A stretch of 64,000 nt of DNA from Antennarius striatus (taxonomy: Eukaryota; Chordata; Actinopteri; Lophiiformes; Antennariidae): the NCBI RefSeq assembly GCF_040054535.1, contig NC_090797.1:8735001-8799000 (forward strand), written 5' to 3'. Every line of letters begins with the position of its first letter. The first letter of the stretch is position 1. Shown here one piece after another: positions 46,401-59,661 of this stretch. A program made the position numbers and the translations under genes. The notes beneath the pieces were generated by a model, which saw nothing but the letters and a program-made list of their open reading frames with translations, did no database searches and was not told the DNA's origin.

Positions 46401-48913
46401 CATGCGCAGAACACAGCACCGTCTGTCTCCCGAGCTGTAGCTGCAGACCCGTCACTGAGTCCTTCACACCCTGTGGTGAACTGTCGTTACTCGGCACCAA
46501 TCTAACGATTCACACAGATATACAAAAAAAATATCCTCAGAAGTACAAATAAGATGGTTTTGGAAGATTTTACTTAACGTAGTAGCTATAGACATTTACT
46601 TAAATACTTAAATATTAAAATGTCATTCAAAGGACTGTGCAGCACAGATTGGACTAACTAGCATTAGTCAAACAGAATATTCAGTTCAGCAGCTCAAACC
46701 AGGATCTTGATTCCTTTAGAGCTTACTTTAATGAAAGATGTGACCTAAATGTCACGTGCTGAAGCCAGCACTGAGCTTCATTTAGTGTTGGAAGCATTTT
46801 TCCTGAATGTGAATGATGTCGGGTCTTTAAAGATCTGGTCAAGCCATCCTTAAGAGCTCATGGCATCATTACATCTCTCCTTCACACTTGAAGCAGTTTG
46901 CTGTGCCTTTAAAAATCTATCACTTTACTTATATCGTGGTTTAATGTTACCCATCTTTATATCATATTATATTGTATCCTATTTGTTGACTTGTTTATAC
47001 TTATAAATGTGGTTATATATGTAGAATAGTGCATTTACAGTTAAGGACAAGCTGCTTCTTACCCCAGCCTCTGACAGCAGGAGGTGGAGATGTGGTTGTG
47101 TTGGCTGCCAGTGTTGATAGATGCCTTGACTTCAGTTTCGCAGCACTGTGAGAAGACAGGGGTGTGATTCTGGTGTCAGTATGATTTTCTACTTCAGCCT
47201 AGGGTACAGATGCAAAGAAACAGTCACAACAGTGTAATAACAAAACTCTGGGGGGGGCTTTGAAAACACTGATCTTTTCTTTTGAACAAAACTATTTGGC
47301 TGCCACATGTCTGTGAGAGTACTCAACTGAAAAATGATTCCAAGTTTATTGTTAAGCAGCTTTTCAGAAGCAAAGCGAATCTCCCACTGGTGCAGTGCTT
47401 CTATGCCAGCCCTCATTTATGGAGCCAAATGTTATTTCGTGTTTTTAACTTGATTTATATTGACTGGGTTGAAATCTGGTATCATCACTCTTTATTAAAA
47501 GCTGCAGCATTTGCACCAGTAGTTTAACAGTTAAGAATCCAGTTATAAATAAACCAATGGGAAAATTCTGTGTACCACTACGGATCCCATTAGTTGTTGT
47601 TTTGACAATTAACTGATTTACTAAGCTCAAGCTGCTGACTCTACTTCCTGACAAGATGCTGATTCCGCAATTTGTGCGGGCTTGATGATCTGAAAACCAT
47701 CGCTATAGTTGGTTAAATATCAACCCACCGAGTTACTCAAGTCAAGTTCAGCATGTTTCAGGTTATTGTTTTGATCTACCGGTTACCAACTTTGCTCGTC
47801 TGTCATTTTGGCACTTAGATAGCAACTAGCAGGACCACAGCCGAGCATTTAGCAGGTTCCCACACTGGTAGTTAGCTGAGACCAAATCCAGAGAAGACAG
47901 AAGAACATAAATTGACCACGTTGATATAAACACTCCCTCTGAATGCTGATGTTTTTTCCATTTCTGCTAAATGTCTCAATTTTTTCTACATTGAACATGT
48001 TTTTTAGGTAACAGGGATTCCACTTCAATTTAACATGTCAGTGTTTAAATTAAATGTCTCTTTCTGTTTTTCCAACACATTCACTAAAATATTTGTTGTT
48101 GTAACTCATTAACATTGCAAGTCTTATTCACATTTTTGGCAAGGATTGAATGGGAGATTTGACTCCATATTCACTTAAATATGAGGCTACAGCCAGGATT
48201 CATTTAACCTGCCTTTGTTAAATTAAACTTGGATATTCATTGTTTGTTTAACCAACACAATACACAAAATGTAGAAATAGAAAAATATCTATGATAGTTA
48301 AATAACCTTTAGCAATTAGAATTTTATTTAACAGATAGACATGAGAATGCATTACTCCCTATTCCAAAAGTAAGAAAATAGATTTATTCCTAAAATCTTC
48401 TTTAATCTTTCATGTTTTTTTGTTTTTTTTCAGGTTTACCCACCATTCGAGAGTTTTTCGATAGTACTGTTGCCAGCTGTCAGACAGCATGTCCTTATTT
48501 CCAATGACATCTTATTTCTGCATCTCGCAGTTGGTATTAAGGTAATGCACGAATGAAGAATGTTTTCAACACATATGGTAGCTCTGCATGCAAGTGAGAT
48601 AAGCAGCATCCTGGCATCACCTCAGCTCTGCAAACTGTGTATCATATCTTTAAATTGTGTTTCTTTAAACAAATGCAAAAAGATTCCAGCTATTCTTCTG
48701 TATGGCTTTTTCACATAAACTACAATCCATGGCAAGTTTAGGTTCTCAGCTATTTATAATGAAGTAACAAGGTTTAAGTCCTCACACGCTGAGCTGTCAA
48801 AAAAAAGGCAAAAGCTAAGACAGGCTAAGAATACTAATACTTTCAAAGCAATCTAATAATGAAAATATTTATTTTTGAAAATGCAATCACTTTAAACCCT
48901 CAAAATGGAATTA

Positions 48914-48967
<54 letters not shown>

Positions 48968-51900
48968 ACTTCAGCATTACACCAGAATGCCCAGAAACAG
49001 GAGATTTATTTGCATGCATTCCTCATGCAGAACCAATGGTGCATACTCCAGTTATAGTTTGCTGACAGATCTCCAGAAGGAAGTGACATTCAAATGTATT
49101 TTAGTGTAGCACGAGGATGATGATGATGATGATGATGATGATTGCTGCTATTTAAGTCAACTTGTATTTTGCCGTTTTCATTTTACTGTTATGCATATTA
49201 ACTGAATAGAGAACGGGATATTGTGATGTTTTTCTGCATGTCTTTCACTTTCTGTCACCGCTATCATAACTCAATTCCTTTTCCACTTGACACTAGGATG
49301 TTTTCTCTCTTAGAAATAAACACATCCAGATTCTTTGAGCCTTGTTTCCATCCCTCAAACTCGATGCAGACTAAGCTGACACCATGTTGTCCTCAAAAGC
49401 ACATTGGCTTATCAGCAATTCCATAAACCTGCTCTTTTGTCTTAGGCCTGGCTGCACAGACACCCCCCCCCTTCTCTCTATGAAGTTTAAAAATAGCTGC
49501 TGAATGACTAACTGAGGAACGCTTTGCATTTAATAAGTTGATGATAAAACGGAGCAAAGCAAAATGAGTGACAGTGGAAAACACTGAATCACTGAATCTA
49601 CCAGAAAGGTAGAAAAGTTTTTTGAAAAACATCGACATTGCCAGGAGCTGTGCTATATACTGTGCTTTAAACTCCATAGCCAACAGCATCTGTTTGGTCA
49701 CTATTGATTTCTGTCAGAGGATAAAAAGAAATTACTCCATCCTTCAACTCCTACATACCAGGAATTCTATCTAATAAGCAACAAAAATATGCCAAAACTG
49801 ACATACACATTCTATTTAATACATAAAGTGTGGTATATATTATGTTTTTGCCATCTTTGTCTTGAATTAGATTGCATATTTTATGATTAAAGTCAAGTTT
49901 CATTTCGAGGTAGTTTCATTTGTTTTTCTTGTGACTTTGATCAGTTACCTCATAGTGTAGAAGTTAATTTTGTCAAATTATCAATGTCAAGCAATGTTCT
50001 ATGTGGGGGTTTAAATCTGCTTGATTATTAAAGATGAAACACTTTTTCTTCTTATTCTGTCCTTTTCTCTAAAATCCAAATGAGCATAAATAACAGACAT
50101 GGAAGATATTTGTCAAGATAATTCAGGAAATTTGTCGTTTTGTGTTTGAATTCATCTTTGCTTTCATGCATCATATTACTGAGTAAATGCAAGTGACTAA
50201 CAAAACAACCAACATGAACAAGATTGTCAGTTCTGAGATAATCAAATTATTCTACCACCCTGACAACAGCTGTAATTGTACTATAAAAAGCTGGAGATGT
50301 TTACTGACAGTCTAATCATTGCCTGTAAGAAGCTGCAACCAGAAAAGTAAACTTTCTTGTCAAGTGATTCCCTGTTCCTCAACATTTTCAACTCATCTCT
50401 TCGGGATTAAACAGCGGTTTCAAAATATTTATATCATGCCAGAGCTACCTGAGCATTGTTTTAAATATAATTAATTCTACCTTCATTACTATTCATTTGT
50501 GTGACGGTAAGAACCTGCAATCTGCTGGTCGTGTCAGTCATACAATGTTCGACATCCATTGTTTTGTTTTGTTTTTTATTATTTCTTCAGCTGAAGCAGC
50601 AGCGTTGTGTTTTAACATTAACCATCAGACGTCTCTGATGGCTGCATCGGAAAAACCAGTTTGAGGACAGGTTCATTCACTCCTCTCGTTTTTTTGGTGA
50701 CCTTACTGCATTCTCACTGGAGTGTCTGAGTGTTTCTTATATTGGGGACCACAGGGAGTATCTCAATGTGAAGCGAGGCAGCCATTAAAACCTAATGTGT
50801 TTCATAAAAAAGAGTTGATGAAAAGCTGGGGTACTGAGTCATTGCACACATAATGGTGTAGTTTACTGCTTTGTTTTTTGTTTGCTAATGGTTTTGTTGG
50901 AAATGCTGTGGGATGCCAAACTGAAGCATGAATCTGGTTTGACTGGGTCTAAGATTATTTCACCGAGCTCACACGTGTGATTGCACCCGGTTTAACAGTT
51001 GCATTGTTATGATAATTCTCAACGTATGTTTTGTTAAGACTAACATGCTCATAAACTATCATGATAGTGGAATAACTTTTTAACTTAAAAAGAAATTATT
51101 TAGCTGTTATTGATATTAGCTAAGTGTAAGCTTGGTCGTACACCGTTGCTCAATATTGTTCAATGTCTGCAGCCATTGGTGTGAATGTTGCAATGCTGTC
51201 CTCTTTATGGAAGTTATCAACAGGTTATCTACAGGAAATCTCTGAAAGTCCAACTAGGCATACAATAATTATTTTGCCCTTAAGTGGATTTCTTTGGGTA
51301 AGACTGAACTAGTACTGTTCCAGTAAACAGAACTGAGTTCACACTGAATTCAACACAGGCGTCACGTCTATAATCATTGCTTACACACAGAATGACGTCT
51401 GTATCACCATGATTTTCTCCACCCCATAGCGCACATTAGAGAGTCTTGACTGTCTGATAACCAAATAATAAAATTATCATCACTGGAGGTAGTTATCCAC
51501 CAGATTGCATATCCCCCTATCCCTGTAAAGTCATGTAAGAAATACAGTAGTTGTAGTGTAAACTTCCTTGACCCCATTTGCAGTTTTTCCCAATAAGAAT
51601 GTGTATTATATTCATGAATACATTTATAATTTACGTGTGAACAAGGCACAATGCCCAAAACAAATATCTGAAATGATATACTTAAGTGTTATTAAAGGGT
51701 GTGAGATATATGCCTTGTAAAAATAATTATATTTTAGTGTATGATTTGAATAAAAGTCTTCTTTTAGGCACACATGCAATTTCGGTTCTCAGAGTTTCCT
51801 GCTTTTTATCTTACTCTTGGATGTTGCCATGATTTACAAAGAAGAATCATTGATCAGTAAGCTTGTTTCTCTGCATCAATAAATTATTAGGTCCTTCAGA

Positions 51901-52766
51901 GTTGATTGTTTACACTTCAATGTGGGTAGAAGGCAAGATGTGAGCCTGATTGAGGTTTCCAGATAGATAGCAGTTGTGTCTGCATCTGTCCAACTTAGAA
52001 CTTAGAACATTTTGTAACCCTTCATCTACTTATCCCCAAACATCCACAGTGACAGAAGCCATGTATTTAAACTCACATCAGAAATAGAGAGTATCTGTTG
52101 GTTCCTTCCCGTTTTGAAAAAAACAAAAAAAAGCACAAAATTTTAACATCGATTTGTTAATTCTGTTATTTTCTCCTGTGCCCCACACAGTTTTTGCGAT
52201 TAAATCTCTTGTTGCCCTGTATTTTTCCCATTTTACTTCATGTACATAGTAACTAGGTTGGCCTTTATGTAGTATAAAGCCATCTGTTGTCCTAATCCAA
52301 ACAGCACAGTGTCCTGCAAACCTTTTAATGTAATGTAAAGGGAGAATATAAAAAAATGAAGAGTGGGCTTGAGGGAATGTGTCATGGGAACAAAATGGTT
52401 TTGTCTTTGCGCCGTGCATTAGCAGAAAGTTTCAAACCCTCAGTGTAGATGAAGTACCTTGCATTGAACAAGCAGAGCTGTCAGTGGGGTCGAGCTGCCC
52501 TCTGTTTTCTCAGCTGTCTGTCTGGCCCCGGCTTCGCTGCTGTCGTCTTCTTCATCCGACCGTAGGCTCCTCTCGCTTTCTTCCAGAGACTCCCTCTCCT
52601 CTGTGGAGTCTTCGGCTGTGCTCTCACTCTTTTCTTCAGAATCAATAGCGCCATCCTTGGTGTCAGCGAGTGGAGAGCGGACCCTGGCGCTGGGGTCCCG
52701 GGCCTCCCCCCTGAGCCGTGTGATGTTTCCCTCCAGCAGGCGACGCTGGACGATGCTGTGAGGTTG
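43500..52766 (-). CDS. nrip2: Nuclear receptor-interacting protein 2, retropepsin-like (first exon missing)
   Basis: NRIP2 modulates nuclear-receptor signalling in vertebrates and carries a retropepsin-like domain. Five minus-strand exons join in perfect phase (order of translation): 52766-52458, 47145-47063, 46501-46395, 44389-44337 and 43616-43500 (TGA), giving 222 residues. Landmarks shared with human NRIP2: Q-P-H-S-I-V-Q-R-R-L-L-E-G-N at the start, L-L-V-Q-C-K before the protease-like domain, T-G-S-Q-H-N-H-I-S, L-Q-L-Q-L-G-R-Q-T-V-L-C-S-A, C-L-G-L-Q-T-L-L-E-L-K-C-C-L-D-L and E-E-L-P-F-L. Exon A has an acidic Glu/Ser/Asp-rich stretch (residues about 38-92 of the visible part) that human lacks. 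The catalytic D-T-G is N-T-G here (AAC). An in-frame TAG directly precedes exon A, so an upstream exon must exist. I did not find it in 52767-64000, and it may lie beyond the window. The gene is on the strand opposite itfg2, as in human. Confidence 0.93.
44838..44962 (-). repeat. Teleost interspersed repeat, copy 2 (opposite orientation)
   Basis: The sequence GTCTGACATTTTTTGAAATA, then AATATGAGTCTAGAGCCAGT, AGATGGTGAGTTTAGC and GCATAAA, is the other end and strand of the same repeat family as 42855-43025. It lies in an nrip2 intron. Confidence 0.55.
48914..48964. repeat. (CA)n microsatellite in an nrip2 intron
   Basis: About 25 CA units lie in the 5.3-kb nrip2 intron between 47146 and 52457. 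Confidence 0.95.
49116..49143. repeat. (GAT)n microsatellite in an nrip2 intron
   Basis: About nine GAT units. Confidence 0.9.
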
Positions 52767-55700
52767 CTATAGGAGGACACAAAAGAGAAATGGATGATGG
52801 ATGACAAATTTACTTGGCAACATTTTGAAGTTTATACAAATTCATCAAGCATGTATGGATGTCAAATCTTTTTGTATCATCATGTACTGTATCCTTTCAT
52901 GCTGATATACCTACCCCTGAGTCCTACTGGCCCTGAAAGCCTAGCTGCTGTTGGACAGCATGAACTTTCTCACATTTATTATATTCAAATCAGAAGTCAT
53001 ACTTTTCATTTCTCCAAACAGCAGCCTCATTGACTCTTACCTGTGACCATTATCCTCTGGTGTTATGGCAACTCTCAGAAACCTTGGAGTTTTACTTGAC
53101 TCGTATTCATGCAATATATGAAAGTAGTTCATATATTGGAAATAGTAGTACAGTCCTGTTACTTTCAGTTATGAATTATTAACTATAAAAATGAAAGCTA
53201 CCGTATGCTGTCATGCCCTGATCTAGAAAAAATAATTCATGCATTCATCTTCTTTAGATAACTGTGACATTCTGAGAATGAGATATCGCTCTCCTGCAGC
53301 TGCTCATCTTCTAGCATAGAGAACATCACTTCACCCATCGTGCCTGTTTGATTTGGAACTGATTTTTAGATTTCACTTTTAAGACAGACCAGGTCTGTTT
53401 TCTAGTTATACTGTGTAACAGGACTGACCTAATAAACCAACTTATGATCATACATTATTGGTTGGGACCCTTATGGTCATTCCAAAATCCAGACTCACCT
53501 TGGCTTTGGAATGCAGGGAATAGGGAGAGCACATGTTTGCAGACATCCCTTTGTGTGTCATCTTTTCTAATTCTTTTTATCCTTTTATTTAATTTTTTTT
53601 TTTGCTTTTAGTTGACTTGTGGGATGTCATTTTACATTTTTTTTTACATTATTATTCAAATCTGCCATCTTAAAACATTATACTGTATTCCATTAATAAA
53701 TCACAAACTGCCAATGATTAACACATGATTCTAAATGCTACAAGTAGTTTTATAGAATCTAGTATTACTGAATTTGGCATGAGTTGAATATCTCTTATTG
53801 TGATACAAAATGGGATGTTGGGATTGTGCACACTCACAGCCACAGAGAGTTCATGTGGTTGTGAGTGTGGCATGTGGCCACTGGCTGGTTGTTTCTCTGG
53901 GTCATGTGAAAAGTAAATTGTATTTAAGCCGTCTGTTCCTCCGTAATCACATTGCTGTTAACCACTTGAGAGTCTGGGTACAGACGTTCTGATAGCATGC
54001 TTTAAAGACCTGGTCACGCAATACCAGCAGCATTACAGTAATAGACCAAAAAGCCTTGAAAGCTTTCCTTTCAAAGTTTTCTTTACTTTGCGTCAAATGA
54101 ATGAAGCGAAGAATGATAATGAAATAACAATTCTTCAAACCATGTACTAATGCGGTAAGAGAAACTCCTAGTGAGAAAATATTGTATATTATACATAATG
54201 ACACAGAAAAGGAATAAGATTAATGTAACGTTATTAATGGCTCTGTTACTGCATGATTGTTATCTTAAATTGTGGTCTAAGAAATTTGTAAAGCTTTTGT
54301 GTTAGCAGCTGTATCCAATGTCTGCATAACAATGGCTCACATAACTACTTCTAAGAAAAATGAATCACTGAAGATGAGTGAATTATGCGGTTCCCTGCAG
54401 ATCTAGAGCTTTTTAGCATCTTGCAGCTCATTTTCCATTGTTCATTTGCATAGGTTCTAGCAAAAGACTGTTGTTTGAAGTTAAAAAAAAAACCTCCAGT
54501 AAGCAACTATACTGTTCCACGACACAGGATGTAAGACAAATTCATTTAGAAACTGGATTGTGAATGTAGTGGATCATCATGGTGGCCATTTACATTAAAA
54601 CCAATCCAAATGGGTGCCAATGTTTGGTTAATTTCCAGGAAGAGCGCATGAAAGCCACTGTGTGCGCTGTTATTAATGCAAGTTACCTCCATTTCAAAGA
54701 GAACCCATGCAGATTTGCGTGATAGTATTATTTTATGCAACCACGAGCACTTGTGAAATATTCTGAATGTACATACCTCCGTCAATTCCAATCTACCCTG
54801 CACACACCTGTTTGGCTTCCCTGACTCAAGCTCCACCCCTTTGAAGAGGAATTTTTGCATAGTGAAGGGCTTTTTTGTCACAATTACCATCTTGACAGGT
54901 TAGAATTTTTCAAAAAATGTCACTTAAAGATCATCAAAATCAATATAAGTAAAAGATATTTATAAAAAATGTCTTGGAAACTCCTCTACCTCCTTTTCTA
55001 AACCAGTGTTGGACTGAATATCAGCCTTACCAGCCAACAGTGGCATCTGGAGGGCCATGTAGTCACGGTTTAAGTATCTAAAGGACATCCCCACCTGTTC
55101 TTGTAATGCTTTCTATTAGTCAGCCTTGTATATCCACCATTTTCATGCACCTGTTGCCTCCCTCCATATCTGTCTTCCCAGATCTACAGGCTTATGCTTG
55201 CATCACTGTAGTTTTACAGAAACAAGCTTGTGAATACTTCACATTGTCCCTATTGGAGAATGCAATGTTCTGACATAGTCAGTCTGGGCTGTTTTACCCA
55301 GATATGAAAACATCATGAGCCAGGGTTACTCTTTTCTTATCTTTTCCACATTATTTCATGGTTGGTGAATGGAGAGCTCAGAAGTGTAATTTGCTTTTAG
55401 ATGACACCATCTACGTGATGGTGGTCAAAGCACTTAAAAAGTCAATTACAAGTGTCCACCCTCGCTTGTCTCTGAGGGAACACCATCAAGCTGCGATGAT
55501 TGTGCCTCTCTAACCCTTATAAAGAATAAAAGCTTGTGCAGAAAAGCCATGATAAACCTGGCTTTCCTTGTCCCTAGTGTTTTTGTCCCAAATTACTTGT
55601 CATTATTTTATGTTCTTCTCTGATTACTATGCACGGAGCAATGCTGGATTGTGCTATTAAAGTATTCCTGAGCAGAATTTGAATGAAGATGGAGATGATT

Positions 55701-57824
55701 TCATGGCCTGACAGACAACAAGGACACGGGAAAAATTGACGAAGAAAAAAGAAAAAGAAAAAGGATTCATAACAAAAGGTTTGAAAACCTAAACATGGAT
55801 CACATCTCATCTGGTCCTATCTGTGGCCTCACTCCTTCGTGATTCTCATTATGTTTGAAAAGAACTTTGACATCAGTCATTTTTGGTAGCAGGTCATGTC
55901 AAAAAGAAAAAAATTAATGTTATTTAAATGGAGATTCCTGTTTTAGATGTTTCCTTCTCTGTAGCTCTTTCTGTTGAAACTACCTTCTTTTCCAAAACAA
56001 CACTTTTAACCAGAAATCAGCACTCATACCAGTTAGGTCTGCTCCAGTTCTTCCTCTCTGAGCTCTGGCAGCAGCTGATAGCTCTCCACTGGTTTATAGA
56101 CGTGCAGAGATGATGGTCTCTCCTCATCTCTTCCTCACATCTCTCCTCTGCTGTTTCCTTTCCATTTGTTTATTTTAACTCTGCCCCTTACTTTTTTCTC
56201 ATCTTTGCTCCATGTCTGACCTCCTTTCTTTTTATCATTTTTTCCATCTCCTCACCTACCATTTCCTTTCACTACCATAAATTATTTTCCTCCCCTTTTC
56301 CTATATCACACATTTCTGTCTCATTTCTTCCGTTCCATTCCCTTCACTTCCAATCCCTTCACCTTTTCTTTCATTTCCTTCATTTTCTATTCCCAGTTAA
56401 ACCTCTCCCATCCTTCTATTTGAGGTGGAATCATCTTGCATCAGTCTTAGTCATGTGCAGTCGACACATTGCAGGAAGTGCCAAAGTTCATTTTGGCAAT
56501 TTAACTCACAAATTATACCAATTTAAAAGTGAGATTAAAAGTTTTTAAATACTGTATGTATTCATTTTTTAAACATGTTTTCCTCTACTACACAGATTTA
56601 AATCACTTTTGAGAAAGGAAAACAGTTGGAAATAGTGGATTGTTTGTTATAGTTATTTGCTTTCTGTCCTTTTCTTTATTTCTCCTCTTCTTCCCCTTCG
56701 TTACTTCAGACGCTTTTTTTCCTTTTCTTATCTTAAATCCTTCTAGAATTTATTCTTCTCCCAATTTTTTTATTTCTTTCATTTCCTTTCCCTCCATCAC
56801 CTTTCTTCTCTACCCATTTGTCTACTAGTTTGTTTGTTTGTAAATCTTTTATTCAGTGGGAATGGATAAGAAGGACGGACATGGTGTCAAACTCTAACAG
56901 TTTGGATAAAAAGGCAGAAGGGAAGGGTTAAATGGGGTGTTTTGTTCTCTCTTTACCAGATGTTTTTCTCCTGTGAGAGTAACTTTGCCTGCGGCGAACA
57001 AAGATTGGATCCGGTAGACAATGACCACAATATAATTTCAGCCATACTTTTTATTATGACTTTGTGCACTCTCAGGGTTGACATCTGTTTTTACAGATCC
57101 CTGACTGCTCTGGGGTCAGCTCACATGCAAATTGCATTGGTAACATCTAGCTGACAGCAGATGAGGCTTCCAACTCTTGACCTATTTTTGCTATGCAGTT
57201 CAGAAGTGAATTGACTGTCTTGCGCTTTATACAAGACATACAGTGCACCTTATCTTTTTCTGCTCTGTAGTGCAGACGGATTAGAATTTTTAGGTAGAAT
57301 ACTTGAAGGAGCGGCAGAGATGTGAGGCCAAGATACTGCATAAGGCAATTTACATCATAGTTCTGTCAAAAACGTGGACAGAATGCAAATATGTTTAGAT
57401 TTACTTACTCAAGATTTGATCGCTGTATCTCTTATCCTCTCTCAAATTTAACTGGTATTTCGCTGGCACTTACCACCCCCTCAACCACCCCCAATTCATA
57501 TTTCATGATAATCTGTGCAGAAGTTTGAGTGTCATACTGTGAAAAACCAATAAACACATGCTAGTGAGAACTTCTCCTAATTGGCAGTGACGAAAATTAG
57601 CTATGGTAACATTATCCTTTGCACACAAAACATTATGGTTACAAAACTAAAGTTTATAAGTGAAGAAAAAAAAAACAATATTAAAACATTTTTGGTTTCA
57701 TTCTCTGTAATTCTTTACATAAGAGGGTCAGAAATTATGCAGGGTGCTTGCTGTTAGATAAACTGAGTGAACCGTTTATTTAACACTCCGTCATGTGGCC
57801 ATGCTCCTGCCCACATGACACATC

Positions 57825-57988
57825 TCAAGCTTTCAACAGATTTCTCACTTCGGACTCCTGACTGCTTGTCGACAGGCTATGACTGTGTGGACTGGCATCA
57901 GTCAGAAGGCCCCCTTGTGGATCAGCTGTCATGACAGGAAAGTCATAGTTTGAGTCGCATAAAAGGTCTAGCCATTCATTTGTTGCCA
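57825..57988 (-). other. Unassigned coding-like open frame
   Basis: The minus strand reads M-A-T-N-E-W-L-D-L-L-C-D-S-N-Y-D-F-P and continues with a Ser/His-rich stretch to a stop, about 54 codons. The composition resembles a transcription-factor activation region more than random AT-rich DNA. I see no convincing partner exon and no family match. Confidence 0.2.
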
Positions 57989-59598
57989 TCCTAATCGCTG
58001 TCAGCACCAGAGGTTGTTGCCTGACAACAGACATAAACATGGTTCATATTAATACACTGACGCGGACAAACTATTCAGCCATTTCTCTGATAAAAAAGGA
58101 CCTTGTAGTTTCTGTAATGCCCTCCAGCACCCAGGCCTGGAAGTCAGACAGCAGATAAATGATGGTCACCTCACCTAATGAGGTTATATTTTTATCAGCG
58201 ACTGTTTGTCCACTGTAAAAGTTTGGAAATCTGACCAGTCCTGTTGTATTAATGTTATATAGTGTAAACAACGTTCAGGTTAAACTGGTCAGCTGTCAGA
58301 CTGATTCAGCATTTTTGTGTGTCTGTTTCTCATTTTGCTGACATGAGTCCTGGGTCGACCCCTGAATTTTAAAAAAAACAGTCCGTACCAGACCTTCACC
58401 AGTGGGACACAATAACAACTGCTGATATGTAGCTCCAGCACTCCTCTTCCTCTTGTCTTTCCCTCAGTGTCTTCCTCTCTCCGTGTGTCAGATTAGAGGC
58501 TAATGGCCATGTGGACTAATTATCTAACTGCAACAGGCTCCTCTCATGCAGCCAGTCACGTGATCTTTCTAATGCCCTGTTTCTCATTCTGATGCAGGTC
58601 TCCACACTTCCTGCTTGCACATAAGACATCTGCTGCATTACACCCCCACTACCTCTTCATTTTTCTTTGTCATTCTGTTTTTTCTTTCACATTTTGTCTC
58701 TTCACTGAATCCCAAAAATTCTTCTTGGCTGGTTATTTTTTGTAAAGCCGAATGAATAAATTAGTTAATCCCTCAACAGAAAGACAGGAGAGTTTATATT
58801 CCTTTTTGATTAAATTGCTTTAACATTAGATATTAGTTTATTATCATTTATTTATCATTCCTACAATCCCTTAAACAGCTTATTAATAGATTAGAATTAT
58901 ATTTTATTTTCTGTTCTATTTCATATTTTGAACCGGAAGCCAGTTTGCTTAGCTAAACCGGAAGCCTTGAATCATGGGGAACAAAACAATCCAACTCGCT
59001 ACTTGCAAGCTAAAAATGTGATGCGTCTGATGCGTATTCATGCCCTCTGTTGTTGGGTTTGTTTTGCCATGTATTTTTAGCCCCATCTTCCCACACAGCT
59101 CTGAGGGAGCAGCTGAGAAAGGGCGTTGCATCTCTAGATGACACAGAGAGAGACAGGTTCAAACATCTCTCCAGCCCACCTAATTGTCCTGGAGCTAAGA
59201 ATAACTCGCGTATCGGAACTGATTTGACATGCTTTGTTTTGAGGGGGAACTGGCATGGAAAAGAGGCAAAGTCCCGAGAGCCCCACGATCACACTGTCGT
59301 GTTTGCTCTTCACTGTGAAGCGCAGCTGTGCCTTTCATATAAATTCATAAACATTTGAGTTCAAACAGTGAATCAGGATCTGTTGGAGACCAAGCATTCA
59401 CAATGATCCTGGCTTTTCGAAAGGACAAGAGATCACTAAGTTCATAGCAGCCTGGGTTTACCAAAGCATGGCACAATTTCACAATGATTTATTTTTGGAA
59501 ACATTTTACAGAAAGAAAAAATGATGATTTTTACTAAAGTCATTTTTGTTACTTAATAAATCAAGACTTTTTAATGCAATTTTTCCTTTATGCCATGA

Positions 59599-59625
59599 CA
59601 CACACACACACACACGCCCACGCAT

Positions 59626-59656
<31 letters not shown>
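59599..59656. repeat. Interrupted (CA)n microsatellite
   Basis: Two CA runs are separated by GCCCACGCATAAA. Confidence 0.93.

Positions 59657-59661
<5 letters not shown>

Noticed and set aside
52481-52807. 108-codon minus-strand frame over nrip2 exon A
   Set aside because: The wrong frame, running through the intron. The frame giving Q-P-H-S-I-V-Q-R-R has the matching splice sites, phase and homology.
56020-56100. Minus-strand exon-like piece (Y-Q-L-L-P-E-L-R-E-E-E-L-E-Q)
   Set aside because: The proposed acceptor lacks a polypyrimidine tract, the frame stops after about 20 codons, and it does not match the missing nrip2 first exon.
59050-59358. 102-codon plus frame beginning near an acceptor-like CACACAG
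   Set aside because: The frame has some coding flavour (L-R-E-Q-L-R-K-G) but no partner exon, no homologue that I recognise, and drifts into ordinary AT-rich sequence.
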